NCBI GenBank assembly: GCA_947305245.1
Contig: CAMZDG010000029.1
Span: 1 to 38,950 of the forward strand
Reading direction: 5' to 3'
Length of the DNA stretch: 38,950 nt
Source of the DNA: an uncultured Lachnospiraceae bacterium
Lineage (GTDB): Bacteria > Bacillota > Clostridia > Lachnospirales > Lachnospiraceae
The position numbers and the translations under genes are program-made. Positions 7,717 to 16,426 of this stretch are shown here, piece by piece; position 1 is the stretch's first letter, and every line of letters starts with the position of its first letter. The notes under the pieces were generated by a model. That model ran no database searches, was not told where the DNA came from, and worked only from the letters and a program-made list of their open reading frames with translations.

Positions 7717-8727
7717 ATGGACAAGTTTGCCAAGGGATGGAATGGATCAAAGATTCGACAAAATAGCCTTATCATGCTGCTCCTTCTTGCGGGGGCAGTA
7801 TTTTTATTCCTCAAATTTTTGGAACCGCTTCTATCTCCCGTCCTTGCGGCCATGCTTTTTGTGACGATCTTCGGGCCGCTTCTTCAAAAAATGCAAAAGC
7901 TGCATCTTCACCGGCAGGTGGGCGCCGTCCTGGTCCTCCTATTGGCGCTGGCCATTTTCGGGCTTCTTCTCTGGGCACTTTGTCATTTCCTTTGGAGCGA
8001 ATATCCAAGTTTTCTTTCACAGGCGGAAAAATGGAAGGAACAACTGCCCGGATGGGCCGACGGCTGGGTGGAGCTCGCGCTGTCGGAGCTTCGAAAAAGC
8101 GCTGCGACCTTGGAGAGGGGGATGCTGGGTGGTGCCCTGCATTATGCGGGAAAGGCCGCGGCGATCGGAGGCTTCCTGATCACGTTTCTGATCGCCGTGG
8201 TCCTTCTGGCAAAGGATTATGATGAATTCATGAACCGGCTTCTTGCGAGGGAGGATTGTCACGTGCTTTTATCGGTCATCTGCGGCGTGATCCGCTATCT
8301 GGCCACCTATGTCAAGGCGCAGGGCGTGATCATGATGGTGATCGCAGGCCTTTGCGCTCTCAGTCTCAGCCTCCTGGGCGTGGCGAGAGGAGCCCTTTGG
8401 GGCCTTCTTGCCGGCGTGCTGGACGCCCTTCCCTTCATCGGGACAGGCGTCGTTCTCGTGCCCCTGGCCCTTCTGCACCTTCTGGAGGGGAAAACCGGGA
8501 CGGCCATTGCCATCGCCTGCCTTTACCTTGCCTGCATCCTCCTTCGCGAGATGCTTGAGCCAAAACTCATCGGAAAGCGGATGGGCATTCGCCCCATCTT
8601 TGTTCTCCTTAGCCTCTACGCTGGCATCCGCCTCTTTGGCCTTGCCGGCATCATCAAAGGACCCCTAGGCTTCATCATCCTTTGGACTGCCCACCACCAC
8701 CTCCACCCTCACAATGACAAAAAATGA
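7717..8727 (+). CDS. AI-2E family membrane transporter/permease
   Basis: A 336-residue polytopic membrane protein of the AI-2E (TqsA/PerM/YtvI) family. Hydrophobic stretches near residues 15-60 and 65-90 are followed by an amphipathic region (about 95-145), then several helices between about 150 and 330. The family signature region GALWGLLAGVLDALPFIGTG (about 227-246) is clear. Family members export small molecules such as AI-2 or exchange Na+/H+; the substrate here is unknown. The frame is open back to 7633 inside the previous gene, but ATG 7717 after GGGGGAACGGGA is the most plausible start. It is the last gene of the run that began at 4007. Confidence 0.85.
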   Translation: MDKFAKGWNGSKIRQNSLIMLLLLAGAVFLFLKFLEPLLSPVLAAMLFVTIFGPLLQKMQKLHLHRQVGAVLVLLLALAIFGLLLWALCHFLWSEYPSFLSQAEKWKEQLPGWADGWVELALSELRKSAATLERGMLGGALHYAGKAAAIGGFLITFLIAVVLLAKDYDEFMNRLLAREDCHVLLSVICGVIRYLATYVKAQGVIMMVIAGLCALSLSLLGVARGALWGLLAGVLDALPFIGTGVVLVPLALLHLLEGKTGTAIAIACLYLACILLREMLEPKLIGKRMGIRPIFVLLSLYAGIRLFGLAGIIKGPLGFIILWTAHHHLHPHNDKK

Positions 8728-8770
8728 GTATAAAACCATACGATACTAGCAGACAAACAAAAGTAAAATG

Positions 8771-8779
8771 TGATATAAT
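8771..8779 (+). promoter_or_regulatory. Extended -10 promoter upstream of the aldo/keto reductase
   Basis: TGATATAAT gives an extended -10 with a perfect TATAAT at 8774-8779. A partial -35 (CAGACA) lies 18 bases upstream. Transcription would start near 8786 and run about 240 bases before the reductase ATG, so the long palindrome at 8823-8996 would be part of the mRNA leader. Confidence 0.55.
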
Positions 8780-8822
8780 AAACCATAATTGTAATATAGA
8801 ACATTATTAAGGTGTTAAACAT

Positions 8823-8996
8823 CTCGAGGGGATGGTCTACGTGATCTTCCGTCAGGCATGTGTGCCAAGCGTTGGTACTTAGGTGGTACGAAACAGAAGG
8901 GCATTCATGCACTTCTGTGAGTAACACCTTAGTACCACTACGCTGCACTCATAGCGCGAGCGTGCCTGAGGAAGACCACGTAGACCACGCCCCGAG
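8823..8996. repeat. 174-bp imperfect palindrome (long hairpin) in the leader of the aldo/keto reductase
   Basis: Nested arms fold into one long stem. The outer arms 8823-8857 and 8964-8996 share CTCG/CGAG, TGGTCTACGTG/CACGTAGACCA, TCTTCC/GGAAGA and TCAGGCA/TGCCTGA. The middle arms are 8873-8885 and 8925-8937 (TGGTACTTAGGTG against CACCTTAGTACCA, one mismatch). The inner arms are 8894-8904 and 8907-8917 (CAGAAGGGCAT against ATGCACTTCTG). No T-run follows, so it is not a plain terminator. It contains no ORF of note and no obvious flanking target-site duplication. A miniature inverted-repeat element or a structured leader RNA are the two readings. The rest of the 8728-9026 gap holds only the promoter and the ribosome binding site. 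Confidence 0.75.
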
Positions 8997-9026
8997 TGCT
9001 TCACGTTTTACAAGGAGGGTTACTAT

Positions 9027-10166
9027 ATGGAGATGAGAAGATTTGCAAAACTGGGGATCGACGTTTCACTTTTGGGCTTTGGCTGCATGCGCTTTCCGAC
9101 GCGGCCGGACGGAAAGATCGACCGCGAGCTGGCGCAGCAGATGCTGGACAAAGCCATCGAAAGCGGCGTCAACTACATAGACACGGCATACCCCTATCAT
9201 AACGGTGAGAGCGAATTATTTGTGGGAGAAGCACTGAAAAAGTATCCGAGAGATTCCTTCTACCTCGCGACGAAGCTTCCCTGCTGGTTCATCAACGACG
9301 TGTCTGACGTGGACAAGTATTTTAATGAGCAGCTGCAAAAGCTTCAGGTAGATCACTTTGACTTTTATCTGATGCATGCCATGAACCGCGGCAGCTGGGA
9401 GAAGATGGTAAAGCTTGGCACCGTGGAGCGCCTTGAGGAGCTGAAGGCGGAGGGCAAGATCCGCTTCCTTGGATTCTCCTTCCACGACGATTATGAGGTG
9501 TTCGAGCAGATCATCAAGTACAGAGATTGGGATTTCTGTCAGATCCAGCTCAATTATATGGATACGGACGAGCAGGCCGGCATCAAGGGTTATCGCCTTG
9601 CGGAAGAGCTGGGGATCCCTCTGACGATCATGGAACCCATCAAGGGCGGCTCCCTTGCGAACTTCTCCGATGACATCATGGAGGTATTCGAAAACGCAAG
9701 ACCTGGCATGTCTGCTGCCTCCTTTGCGCTTCGCTACGTGGCGACGATGCCGAACATTCTCACTGTGCTCAGCGGCATGTCCACGATGGAGCAGGTGGAG
9801 GATAACCTGAAGACCTTTACCAACTTTATTCCCATGGATGAAAAGGAATGTCAGGTCATCGAGACCGTCAAGAACATTATGATCAGCCGCATCCAGAATG
9901 GCTGCACGGGCTGTCGGTATTGCATGCCCTGTCCTTTCGGGGTGGACATTCCCGGGAACTTCAGCGTGTGGAACAGGTATCACATGTACCAGAATTATGG
10001 CGTGGTCGCATGGCAGTGGGAAGGCATGGGCCGCGACGGAAAGCAGGCTAAGAACTGTAAGGAATGTGGAAAGTGCGAAAAGGCCTGTCCTCAGCACTTG
10101 GCGATCCGCGAGGACTTAAAGAAGGTTCAGGCGGACATGGACAAGCGGGAGTGGAAAAAGAATTAA
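9027..10166 (+). CDS. Aldo/keto reductase with C-terminal 4Fe-4S ferredoxin-like domain
   Basis: A 379-residue predicted oxidoreductase. Residues 1-280 form the aldo/keto reductase barrel with the catalytic tetrad Asp52, Tyr57 (DTAYPYHNG), Lys83 (ATKLP) and His117 (YLMHAMN). The C-terminal 90 residues carry two cysteine clusters: GCTGCRYCMPCP (Cys293, 296, 299, 302) and NCKECGKCEKACP (Cys344, 347, 350, 354), which should bind two 4Fe-4S clusters. This fused form is common in anaerobes; its physiological substrate is generally unknown. The ATG follows AAGGAGGG at an ideal distance. It is preceded by a promoter and a long palindrome and ends at a double terminator, so it is a single-gene unit. 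Confidence 0.93.
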   Translation: MEMRRFAKLGIDVSLLGFGCMRFPTRPDGKIDRELAQQMLDKAIESGVNYIDTAYPYHNGESELFVGEALKKYPRDSFYLATKLPCWFINDVSDVDKYFNEQLQKLQVDHFDFYLMHAMNRGSWEKMVKLGTVERLEELKAEGKIRFLGFSFHDDYEVFEQIIKYRDWDFCQIQLNYMDTDEQAGIKGYRLAEELGIPLTIMEPIKGGSLANFSDDIMEVFENARPGMSAASFALRYVATMPNILTVLSGMSTMEQVEDNLKTFTNFIPMDEKECQVIETVKNIMISRIQNGCTGCRYCMPCPFGVDIPGNFSVWNRYHMYQNYGVVAWQWEGMGRDGKQAKNCKECGKCEKACPQHLAIREDLKKVQADMDKREWKKN

Positions 10167-10174
10167 ATCTCATG

Positions 10175-10223
10175 AGGGTGCGGCCGAAAGGCGGCACCCT
10201 TTTTGAAGGGTGGGATTTTTTTT
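10175..10223 (+). terminator. Two overlapping, mutually exclusive intrinsic terminators
   Basis: Hairpin 1 pairs AGGGTGC (10175-10181) with GCACCCT (10194-10200), with an inner GCC-GAAA-GGC stem, and exits into TTTTT (10200-10204). Hairpin 2 pairs CACCCTT (10195-10201) with AAGGGTG (10206-10212) and exits into eight Ts (10216-10223). The two share the CACCCT arm, so only one can form at a time. They end the aldo/keto reductase transcript ten bases after its stop. Confidence 0.85.
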
Positions 10224-10272
10224 CGCGTGAGCGCAGGCGCCTTTTTCCGCTGAAATGATAGACAGACAGGGC

Positions 10273-10301
10273 TTGACGTGGTAAAATATCTTTTGTAATA
10301 T
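10273..10301 (+). promoter_or_regulatory. Consensus sigma-A promoter of the EAL-domain gene
   Basis: TTGACG (10273-10278), a 17-base spacer and TAATAT (10296-10301). The start codon is only 28 bases after the -10 box, giving a short leader with GAGG at 10318-10321 as the ribosome binding site. Confidence 0.8.
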
Positions 10302-10328
10302 GCCTTCTTATAAGCATGAGGTAAAAAG

Positions 10329-13300
10329 ATGAAATATGATGAAAAATTAGGTGAAAATCTAGGGGTCCAATTTGTGGAAAACATGCCTGCTGCCGCCTTC
10401 GTTTGCCGTGTGGAGGGGAACAGGGAGCTTCTGTTTGCCAACCATAAGCTTGTCGAGCTGTTCGAATGCGAAAGCGTTGAGGATTTCATGGAATATACGG
10501 GCAGCGTCTTTGACGGATTGGTCAGCCAGACGCAGTTCCGCAGCATCTATAAAGAGGTGGTGCTGCAGGTCTATGAAAAGAAGAAGACGACGGGACGGCT
10601 ATTTTACCACATTGTGACGAAAAATGGAAACATCTGCCTTGCGGAGGAGCATTGGACATTGGTGCAGGATCCTGAGGAAGGTGCGCTCTTTTATTGCTTT
10701 ATGATCCCTCGCGAATATGAGGTGGGCGGCGCGGACTATGATCCCGTGACGGGTCTTTACGGGAAGACGCGGTTCCTTACTTATGCCAATGAATTCAACA
10801 AAGAGATGAGCGGGAAAACGAACGAGGAATATGTGGTGGCTTATCTCAACCTGGTGAATTTTAAGCTGTTGAACGTAAATCGGGGGATTGACGAAGGGGA
10901 CGCCTGTCTGAAGGCCATCGCGGATGTGCTCTCGACAGTGTTCGAGGATGCCTTTCTTGCAAGGCTTTCGGACGATCATTTTGCCATTTTAGATCGGCGG
11001 GAAAACCTGGAAAAAAGAATGGCTGCATCGAAAGCAAGCTTCAGCGCGAAATATGAAAATCGCTTTGGCGTGAGCGGGAAATGGGGATTCTATCCATTTA
11101 CGCCCAACGAGGAATTCGACATGGAGAAAGCGATCTCTTATGCAAAGCTTGCCTGCGACAGCATAAAATACATATCGAACGTTTATATCATTGAATTCAC
11201 GGCGCAGCTTGCCGAGAAACAAAATCTCTCTGAGCACTTGGCGCGAAGCGTTGATGAAGCGATCAGCAAGGGCTGGGTCAAGGTATACTATCAGCCGGTG
11301 ATCCGGGCAATCACTGGGGAGCTTTGCGGCGTGGAAGCCCTTGCCAGATGGATCGATCCGGAATTTGGATTCATTATGCCGGGCGATTTCATCTCTGTCT
11401 TAGAGGGGAGTCGGCAGATCCATAAGCTGGATGCCTTTGTGGTAGAAGAGGCCTGCAGGACCATCCACGACAGGGTGGAGAAGAAATTGCCCGTCGTGCC
11501 GATCTCCGTGAACTTCTCGCGGCTGGATTTCGCCGCCTGCGACATGCTGGGGATCGTGGAGGCTGCAGTGGAAAAATATGACGTGCCCAGGGATTATCTG
11601 CACATCGAGGTCACGGAGAGCATGATCGCGTCGGACGAAGCACTGATGCGAAGCGTCATCGACAGCTTCCGCGGCGCGGGATATGAGATCTGGATGGATG
11701 ATTTCGGAAGCGGATATTCTTCCCTGACGGTGCTCAAGGACTATCAGTTTGACATGCTAAAGCTCGACATGAAGTTCCTCTCGAGCTTCACGGACAAGTC
11801 CAGGGACATCATGCGTTCCGCCATCATCATGGCGAAGGACCTTGGCATCAAGACCCTTGCCGAGGGTGTTGAGACCAAGGAGCATCTGGAGTATTTGAAG
11901 AGGATCGGCTGCGATCAGATCCAGGGATATTACTACGGAAAGCCGGAGCCTGCGGATGATATGTTCCTCCATCTTTTGGAGAAGAAGATCCCCGTGGAGC
12001 TTCGAAAGTGGCGGCATTTCTTTGAGGTCGCAAGCTTCAACGTCAGGGCGACGGACATTCCTCTCGAGGTGATCGAGGATGACGGAGTAAGCTTCCGCAC
12101 GCTCTTTATGAATGATGCCTACAAAGAACAGATCGGCCTTCAGGGCATTGGACTGGAGGAGATCGATCGGCGGATCTATCAGACGAACTCTCCCCTGCTC
12201 GAGAAGTATCGTGAGTTTGCGGAGCAGATGAAGCGCACCGGTAAGCCGGAGACCTTTTATTACACGAAGGATGAGGAGTATCTGTGCCTTCGCGGACGTG
12301 TGATCGCCTCGCAGGACGGCCACAGCATTATTAAGGCCACGATCATTAATGTTGCCGCAGATCAGAACTTAAGCCAGGTAGAACGCATGGATTCCAAGCT
12401 GCGTGCCCTAAATCTCCTGTTTAAGGTGATCTTGTTTGCAGATCTGAAGAATCAGAGGCTGACGCCTCTTCTTGGGACCTCTCCCAACATGAAGACACAG
12501 GAGATGGTAGAGGGCAACGTGCACGCAAATAACGCGATCTTTGCCGAGAATAACGTGTTCCCGACGGAGCGGGCAAGGTACCGCGCGTTCATGGATTTCT
12601 CCACGGCGAGGGAGCGCGTGGAGCATTCGAGATTTGGCTACGTGACGGACGTCTTCCGGATCAAGCAGCCGGATGGCAATTATCGGCTGGGTGAGGTTTC
12701 CCTGATGCTCATCCCCGGAACGGACGGAAACGAGTTCCTGTACTGCGTGAAACCGTACTTTGCCGTGCATGACGGCCCGGAGGGCGTGAGCAAGCTCCTT
12801 CATGACGGCGCAAATCTTCAGGGGCAGGAAGCAACGCATACGCTGCTTTGGGACAACATGCTTTGGAACAGTAGTGTGAAGTTTTTCTGGAAGGATCGGA
12901 ACAGGAGATTTTTGGGTGCCAGCCAGGCATTTATGGATTTCTTCGGATTCAGTTCCCTGGAAGAGCTTGTGGGAAAGACGGATGAGGAATTGCATTGGCA
13001 CATTGATGACGCGCCATACCGTGAAAAGGAGATCGCCATCCTGCAAAAGGGAGTCCGCTTCCTGGACGAGCCGGAGCAGTTCATTGTCAAGGGCGCGCTC
13101 CACAGCGTGATCTGTTATAAAATGCCTATTTATGAGAATGGCCTGATCGTCGGCATCGGCGGTTATTTCCTGGATGCGGAGCGTGAGATTGGCAAGGCGA
13201 CGCAGGGACTGCAAAGGATCAAGAGGGATCCCGTGACGCAGCTCATGGAGGCGCATGCCTTCGCGGACGTCCTGGACGATTATGCAAAGCAATATCATAA

Positions 13301-13679
13301 AGAGGGAAAGAAATATGGACTGATCCTGGCCCGAAACGCCAAGTATGACCGAATCCTGGAAACCTATGGAGAAGAGGTCGCAAATCAAGTTCTGGCAAAG
13401 ATGGGAGCGATCCTGAAGGAGAAGCTGGGACAAAGCTGCGTTCTTGCCAGAATGCAGGACTCCGTCTTTGCGGTGCTGATGTACCTGGAAGAGGAGCAGG
13501 AAGCGCATGAAAAGGCGCAGCTGGTGCAGGAATCCCTCGACGAGCTCAAGACAGTCAAGGGAAATCCCATCACCATGCGGATCCAGACCGTCGTCAGGGT
13601 TTGCACTGGAGAGCAGGGCGCGGACAATTCCATGTATGAAAATGCGATGACGGAGCTGATGAAAGAAAAGGCAGAATAA
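10329..13679 (+). CDS. Cyclic-di-GMP phosphodiesterase: PAS-degenerate GGDEF-EAL-PAS-degenerate GGDEF
   Basis: A 1116-residue soluble signalling protein. In order: a PAS-like sensor (about 15-130); a GGDEF fold (140-280) whose signature reads LSDDHF (213-218), so it should not make c-di-GMP; and an EAL domain (about 295-545). Next come a PAS-like stretch (550-680), a linker, a second clear PAS (about 840-950) and a C-terminal GGDEF-like fold with MQDSVF (1042-1047) in place of the signature. The EAL domain keeps Glu336 of EAL, the Asn in PISVNFS, EVTES, Asp457/Asp458 of DDFG and Glu512 of AEGVE, so it is probably an active phosphodiesterase. There are no transmembrane segments. It has its own consensus promoter. 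The GH43 gene follows after 17 bases, so the two may be cotranscribed. Confidence 0.9.
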   Translation: MKYDEKLGENLGVQFVENMPAAAFVCRVEGNRELLFANHKLVELFECESVEDFMEYTGSVFDGLVSQTQFRSIYKEVVLQVYEKKKTTGRLFYHIVTKNGNICLAEEHWTLVQDPEEGALFYCFMIPREYEVGGADYDPVTGLYGKTRFLTYANEFNKEMSGKTNEEYVVAYLNLVNFKLLNVNRGIDEGDACLKAIADVLSTVFEDAFLARLSDDHFAILDRRENLEKRMAASKASFSAKYENRFGVSGKWGFYPFTPNEEFDMEKAISYAKLACDSIKYISNVYIIEFTAQLAEKQNLSEHLARSVDEAISKGWVKVYYQPVIRAITGELCGVEALARWIDPEFGFIMPGDFISVLEGSRQIHKLDAFVVEEACRTIHDRVEKKLPVVPISVNFSRLDFAACDMLGIVEAAVEKYDVPRDYLHIEVTESMIASDEALMRSVIDSFRGAGYEIWMDDFGSGYSSLTVLKDYQFDMLKLDMKFLSSFTDKSRDIMRSAIIMAKDLGIKTLAEGVETKEHLEYLKRIGCDQIQGYYYGKPEPADDMFLHLLEKKIPVELRKWRHFFEVASFNVRATDIPLEVIEDDGVSFRTLFMNDAYKEQIGLQGIGLEEIDRRIYQTNSPLLEKYREFAEQMKRTGKPETFYYTKDEEYLCLRGRVIASQDGHSIIKATIINVAADQNLSQVERMDSKLRALNLLFKVILFADLKNQRLTPLLGTSPNMKTQEMVEGNVHANNAIFAENNVFPTERARYRAFMDFSTARERVEHSRFGYVTDVFRIKQPDGNYRLGEVSLMLIPGTDGNEFLYCVKPYFAVHDGPEGVSKLLHDGANLQGQEATHTLLWDNMLWNSSVKFFWKDRNRRFLGASQAFMDFFGFSSLEELVGKTDEELHWHIDDAPYREKEIAILQKGVRFLDEPEQFIVKGALHSVICYKMPIYENGLIVGIGGYFLDAEREIGKATQGLQRIKRDPVTQLMEAHAFADVLDDYAKQYHKEGKKYGLILARNAKYDRILETYGEEVANQVLAKMGAILKEKLGQSCVLARMQDSVFAVLMYLEEEQEAHEKAQLVQESLDELKTVKGNPITMRIQTVVRVCTGEQGADNSMYENAMTELMKEKAE

Positions 13680-13696
13680 AGGGAGGACAAGGCGAG

Positions 13697-15154
13697 ATGG
13701 CAAATCCGATTTTACCGCTCTGGGAGTGCATCCCCGACGGAGAGCCAAGATTATTCGGAGACAGGGTATATCTGTATGGATCCCATGACAGATATGGATG
13801 CAGCAGGTTTTGCGATTATAAGTTAAAGGCATGGAGCGCGTCGGTGAACGACTTAAATCACTGGATCTGTCACGGACACATTTTCCAGACCAGACCGGAT
13901 ACGGATCATGCATCCAGCGTTCCGCACACGGAAAATGAATTGTATGCACCGGACGTGGTGGAGAAGGACGGGAAATATTATCTCTTTACTTACATTGTTG
14001 GAGCGAAGGGGTGCGTGAGCGTGAGCGACAGACCCGAGGGACCTTTCAAGTTCCTGTCCACGTATGAATATGCGCCGGAGGACGCGGGAGATGACGGAAT
14101 CTATAATGATCCCGGCGTGCTCGTGGATGACGACGGCAGAGTCTACGTATATTATGGCTTCGAGGGCTCCAACATGAATGAGCTCAATCCCGAGACCATG
14201 TATCAGGTGGTTCCGGGGAGCCTTAGGAAGCGCGTGATGGATGACCGCGCGGAGGTGCCCGTGGAAAAGCGCTTCTACGAGGCGAGCTCGCCCAGAAAGA
14301 TCGGGGATACCTATTATCTGATCTATTCGCCGAGAAAGGGCAGCAGGCTTGCGTATGCCACGGCGGACGCGCTCACCGGGCCGTTCACCTATCGCGGTTA
14401 TATCATTGACAACGGGATCGATTATCCGGGCGGAAACAATCACGGATCTCTTTGCAAGATTGGCGATCAGTGGTATATTTTCTATCATCGCATGACGAAT
14501 GATTCGGTGTTTTCCAGACGGGCTTGCGTGGAGAAGGTGGAGATCCTGCCGGACGGCAGCATCCCTCCCGTAGAGATGACTTCCCTTGGATTTGAGGAGG
14601 CCCTGACGCCCTATGAGCCCGTGAAGGCGGAGATTGCCTGCGTGCTGAAGGGCGGATGCTTTGTGACGGAGAAGGACGTGTTCCGCCGCGTCGTGACGAA
14701 GGTGACGGAAGGCTGTGTCATTGGTTATAAGTACTTTGATTTTGGAGAAGACGATGCCACAAAGACCATGGAGCTGGCCGTGAAGGTTGTCGGCATGGGT
14801 TGCAAGGGAAAGCTCCACGTCTGGATCGACGGAACGGAAAACGCTCCGGAAGAGGCGAAGGACGGGCAGGAAGCAGAAGCACCGGCAAGCCAGGAAGGCC
14901 ATGGCTGTAAGACGGAGGAAGGTCTGGAGATCATCTGGTATTCCTCGGAAGGAAAGAAGCTCCCCGGCCGTGAGATCGGCGTGGTGGAGATCGGCCTTGG
15001 CGACGGGGTTTACCGCGGCAGGGTGGAGAAGGTCACGGGAAGACATGCCTTGTATTTCGTGGCAGACCTAGGGCTTCCCAAGGGCGCCTGGACGAGCAGC
15101 TTCTTTGACGGCAGAGTGATCTGCGAGCTGGAGGAGTTCGTATTCCTGAAATAG
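13697..15154 (+). CDS. Glycoside hydrolase family 43 enzyme (arabinofuranosidase/xylosidase type)
   Basis: A 485-residue protein whose first 300 residues form a five-bladed GH43 propeller. The three expected carboxylates are visible: Asp14 in CIPDGEPRLF (base), Asp138 in YNDPGVLVDDDG (pKa modulator) and Glu195 in RFYEASSPRK (acid). Residues 310-485 form a beta-rich C-terminal module similar to those attached to many GH43 enzymes, possibly carbohydrate-binding. Residues around 400-425 are a low-complexity Glu/Ala linker inside it. No signal peptide is present, so it acts on imported oligosaccharides. Likely products are arabinose, xylose or galactose. RBS GGGAGGACAAGG. Galactokinase follows after 23 bases, which supports a galactose/arabinose-containing substrate. 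Confidence 0.9.
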   Translation: MANPILPLWECIPDGEPRLFGDRVYLYGSHDRYGCSRFCDYKLKAWSASVNDLNHWICHGHIFQTRPDTDHASSVPHTENELYAPDVVEKDGKYYLFTYIVGAKGCVSVSDRPEGPFKFLSTYEYAPEDAGDDGIYNDPGVLVDDDGRVYVYYGFEGSNMNELNPETMYQVVPGSLRKRVMDDRAEVPVEKRFYEASSPRKIGDTYYLIYSPRKGSRLAYATADALTGPFTYRGYIIDNGIDYPGGNNHGSLCKIGDQWYIFYHRMTNDSVFSRRACVEKVEILPDGSIPPVEMTSLGFEEALTPYEPVKAEIACVLKGGCFVTEKDVFRRVVTKVTEGCVIGYKYFDFGEDDATKTMELAVKVVGMGCKGKLHVWIDGTENAPEEAKDGQEAEAPASQEGHGCKTEEGLEIIWYSSEGKKLPGREIGVVEIGLGDGVYRGRVEKVTGRHALYFVADLGLPKGAWTSSFFDGRVICELEEFVFLK

Positions 15155-15177
15155 CAACAGAGATTGGAGAAAAAGAT

Positions 15178-16350
15178 ATGAGTGAGATCAAGGCGACGGT
15201 GCTTTCGAAATTTCAGGAAGTGTTTGGAGACGCTGAGGGCGCGAAGGTGTTTTTTGCACCGGGACGCGTAAATCTGATCGGAGAGCATACGGATTATAAC
15301 GGAGGTCACGTATTTCCCTGTGCGCTGACCATCGGGACCTACGGCGTTGCAAGAAAGCGCGGGGATAGGAACCTACGGTTTTATTCCATGAATTTCGAGG
15401 ACCTCGGCGTGGTGGAGTCCTCATTGGAGGAGTTTGTTCCCGGCGGGGACAAGAACTGGACGGCATATCCCAAGGGCGTCATGTGGGCCTTTGAGCAAAA
15501 GGGCATGAAGATGGACAGCGGGCTGGAGCTTTTGCTTTTTGGCAACATTCCGAATGGCTCCGGATTGTCTTCCTCGGCATCCGTGGAGGTGCTCACGGGC
15601 GCGATCCTACGGGAGCTTTACGGATTTGAGGTGACGAATCAGGATTTGGCCCTCATCGGACAGTTTTCCGAGAATCAGTATAATCTGGTGAACTGCGGCA
15701 TCATGGATCAGTTTGCCATCGCCATGGGCAAGAAGGATTGTGCGATCTTTTTGGACACCTCCAACCTGCAGTATGAATATGCTCCCATCGCATTAAAGGG
15801 CGCAAAGATCGTGATCTCCTGCAGCAACAAAAAGCGCGGGCTCGGGGATTCCAAGTATAATGAGAGAAGAAGCGAGTGCGAGACGGCGCTTTCCGAGCTT
15901 CAGAAGGTCATTGCCATAAAGAGCCTTGGAGAGCTCAGCGAGGCTGATTTTGAGAAATATCAAGACGCGATCGCAGATCCCATTCGCAGAAAGCGCGCAA
16001 AGCACGCCGTGTACGAGAACCAGAGGACTCTGAAGGCCGTGGAGGCCTTAAAGGCCGGTAACCTTGAGGAGTTTGGCGCGCTGATGAACGCTTCTCACGT
16101 TTCCCTTCGGGATGATTATGAAGTGACGGGGATCGAGCTGGATACCCTTGCCGAGGAGGCGTGGAAGGTACCTGGCGTGATCGGCTCGAGAATGACTGGG
16201 GCGGGCTTTGGCGGCTGCAGCGTCAGCATCGTGAAGGACGAGGCCGTGGAGAGCTTTATCCAGAGCGTCGGGGAAGCCTATCTGAAGAAAATGGGCTACG
16301 CCGCGGACTTTTACGTGGTGGAGATCGGGGACGGACCCAGACTTCTTTAG
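15178..16350 (+). CDS. galK: Galactokinase
   Basis: A 390-residue GHMP kinase that phosphorylates galactose to galactose-1-phosphate with ATP, the first step of the Leloir pathway. It shows the galactokinase signature APGRVNLIGEHTDYNGG (about 26-42), the GHMP phosphate loop IPNGSGLSSSASVE (about 124-137) and the C-terminal GSRMTGAGFGGC (about 337-348). Length matches the family. The start has GATTGGAGAAAAAG upstream. It follows a GH43 glycosidase in what looks like one transcript, so galactose released by that enzyme is a likely source. galT and galE are not in the window. No strong terminator follows, but a new promoter starts 12 bases later. Confidence 0.96.
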   Translation: MSEIKATVLSKFQEVFGDAEGAKVFFAPGRVNLIGEHTDYNGGHVFPCALTIGTYGVARKRGDRNLRFYSMNFEDLGVVESSLEEFVPGGDKNWTAYPKGVMWAFEQKGMKMDSGLELLLFGNIPNGSGLSSSASVEVLTGAILRELYGFEVTNQDLALIGQFSENQYNLVNCGIMDQFAIAMGKKDCAIFLDTSNLQYEYAPIALKGAKIVISCSNKKRGLGDSKYNERRSECETALSELQKVIAIKSLGELSEADFEKYQDAIADPIRRKRAKHAVYENQRTLKAVEALKAGNLEEFGALMNASHVSLRDDYEVTGIELDTLAEEAWKVPGVIGSRMTGAGFGGCSVSIVKDEAVESFIQSVGEAYLKKMGYAADFYVVEIGDGPRLL

Positions 16351-16362
16351 GCAAAGTGCCAC

Positions 16363-16391
16363 TTGCCAAACCTTATAAATTCGGATATAAT
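16363..16391 (+). promoter_or_regulatory. Consensus sigma-A promoter for the 33-aa peptide/VanW run
   Basis: TTGCCA (16363-16368), a 17-base spacer and a perfect TATAAT (16386-16391). It probably drives the series from 16427 to 23092, which has no clear terminator inside it. Confidence 0.8.
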
Positions 16392-16426
16392 GTGTAACTG
16401 TTATAAGCGAAAAGGAGATGATCCAT

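Noticed and set aside
8882..8893. GGTGGTACG resembling a T-box antiterminator core, also at 38835-38846
   Set aside because: There is no specifier stem, no terminator with a T-run, and no aminoacyl-tRNA or amino-acid gene downstream; the motif is part of palindromic stems.
12408..13949. A 513-codon open frame on the reverse strand across the EAL gene (and 13853-15046 across GH43)
   Set aside because: Codon bias of the + strand genes leaves reverse frames open; the translations show no domain and no ribosome binding site, while the + strand proteins are clear families.
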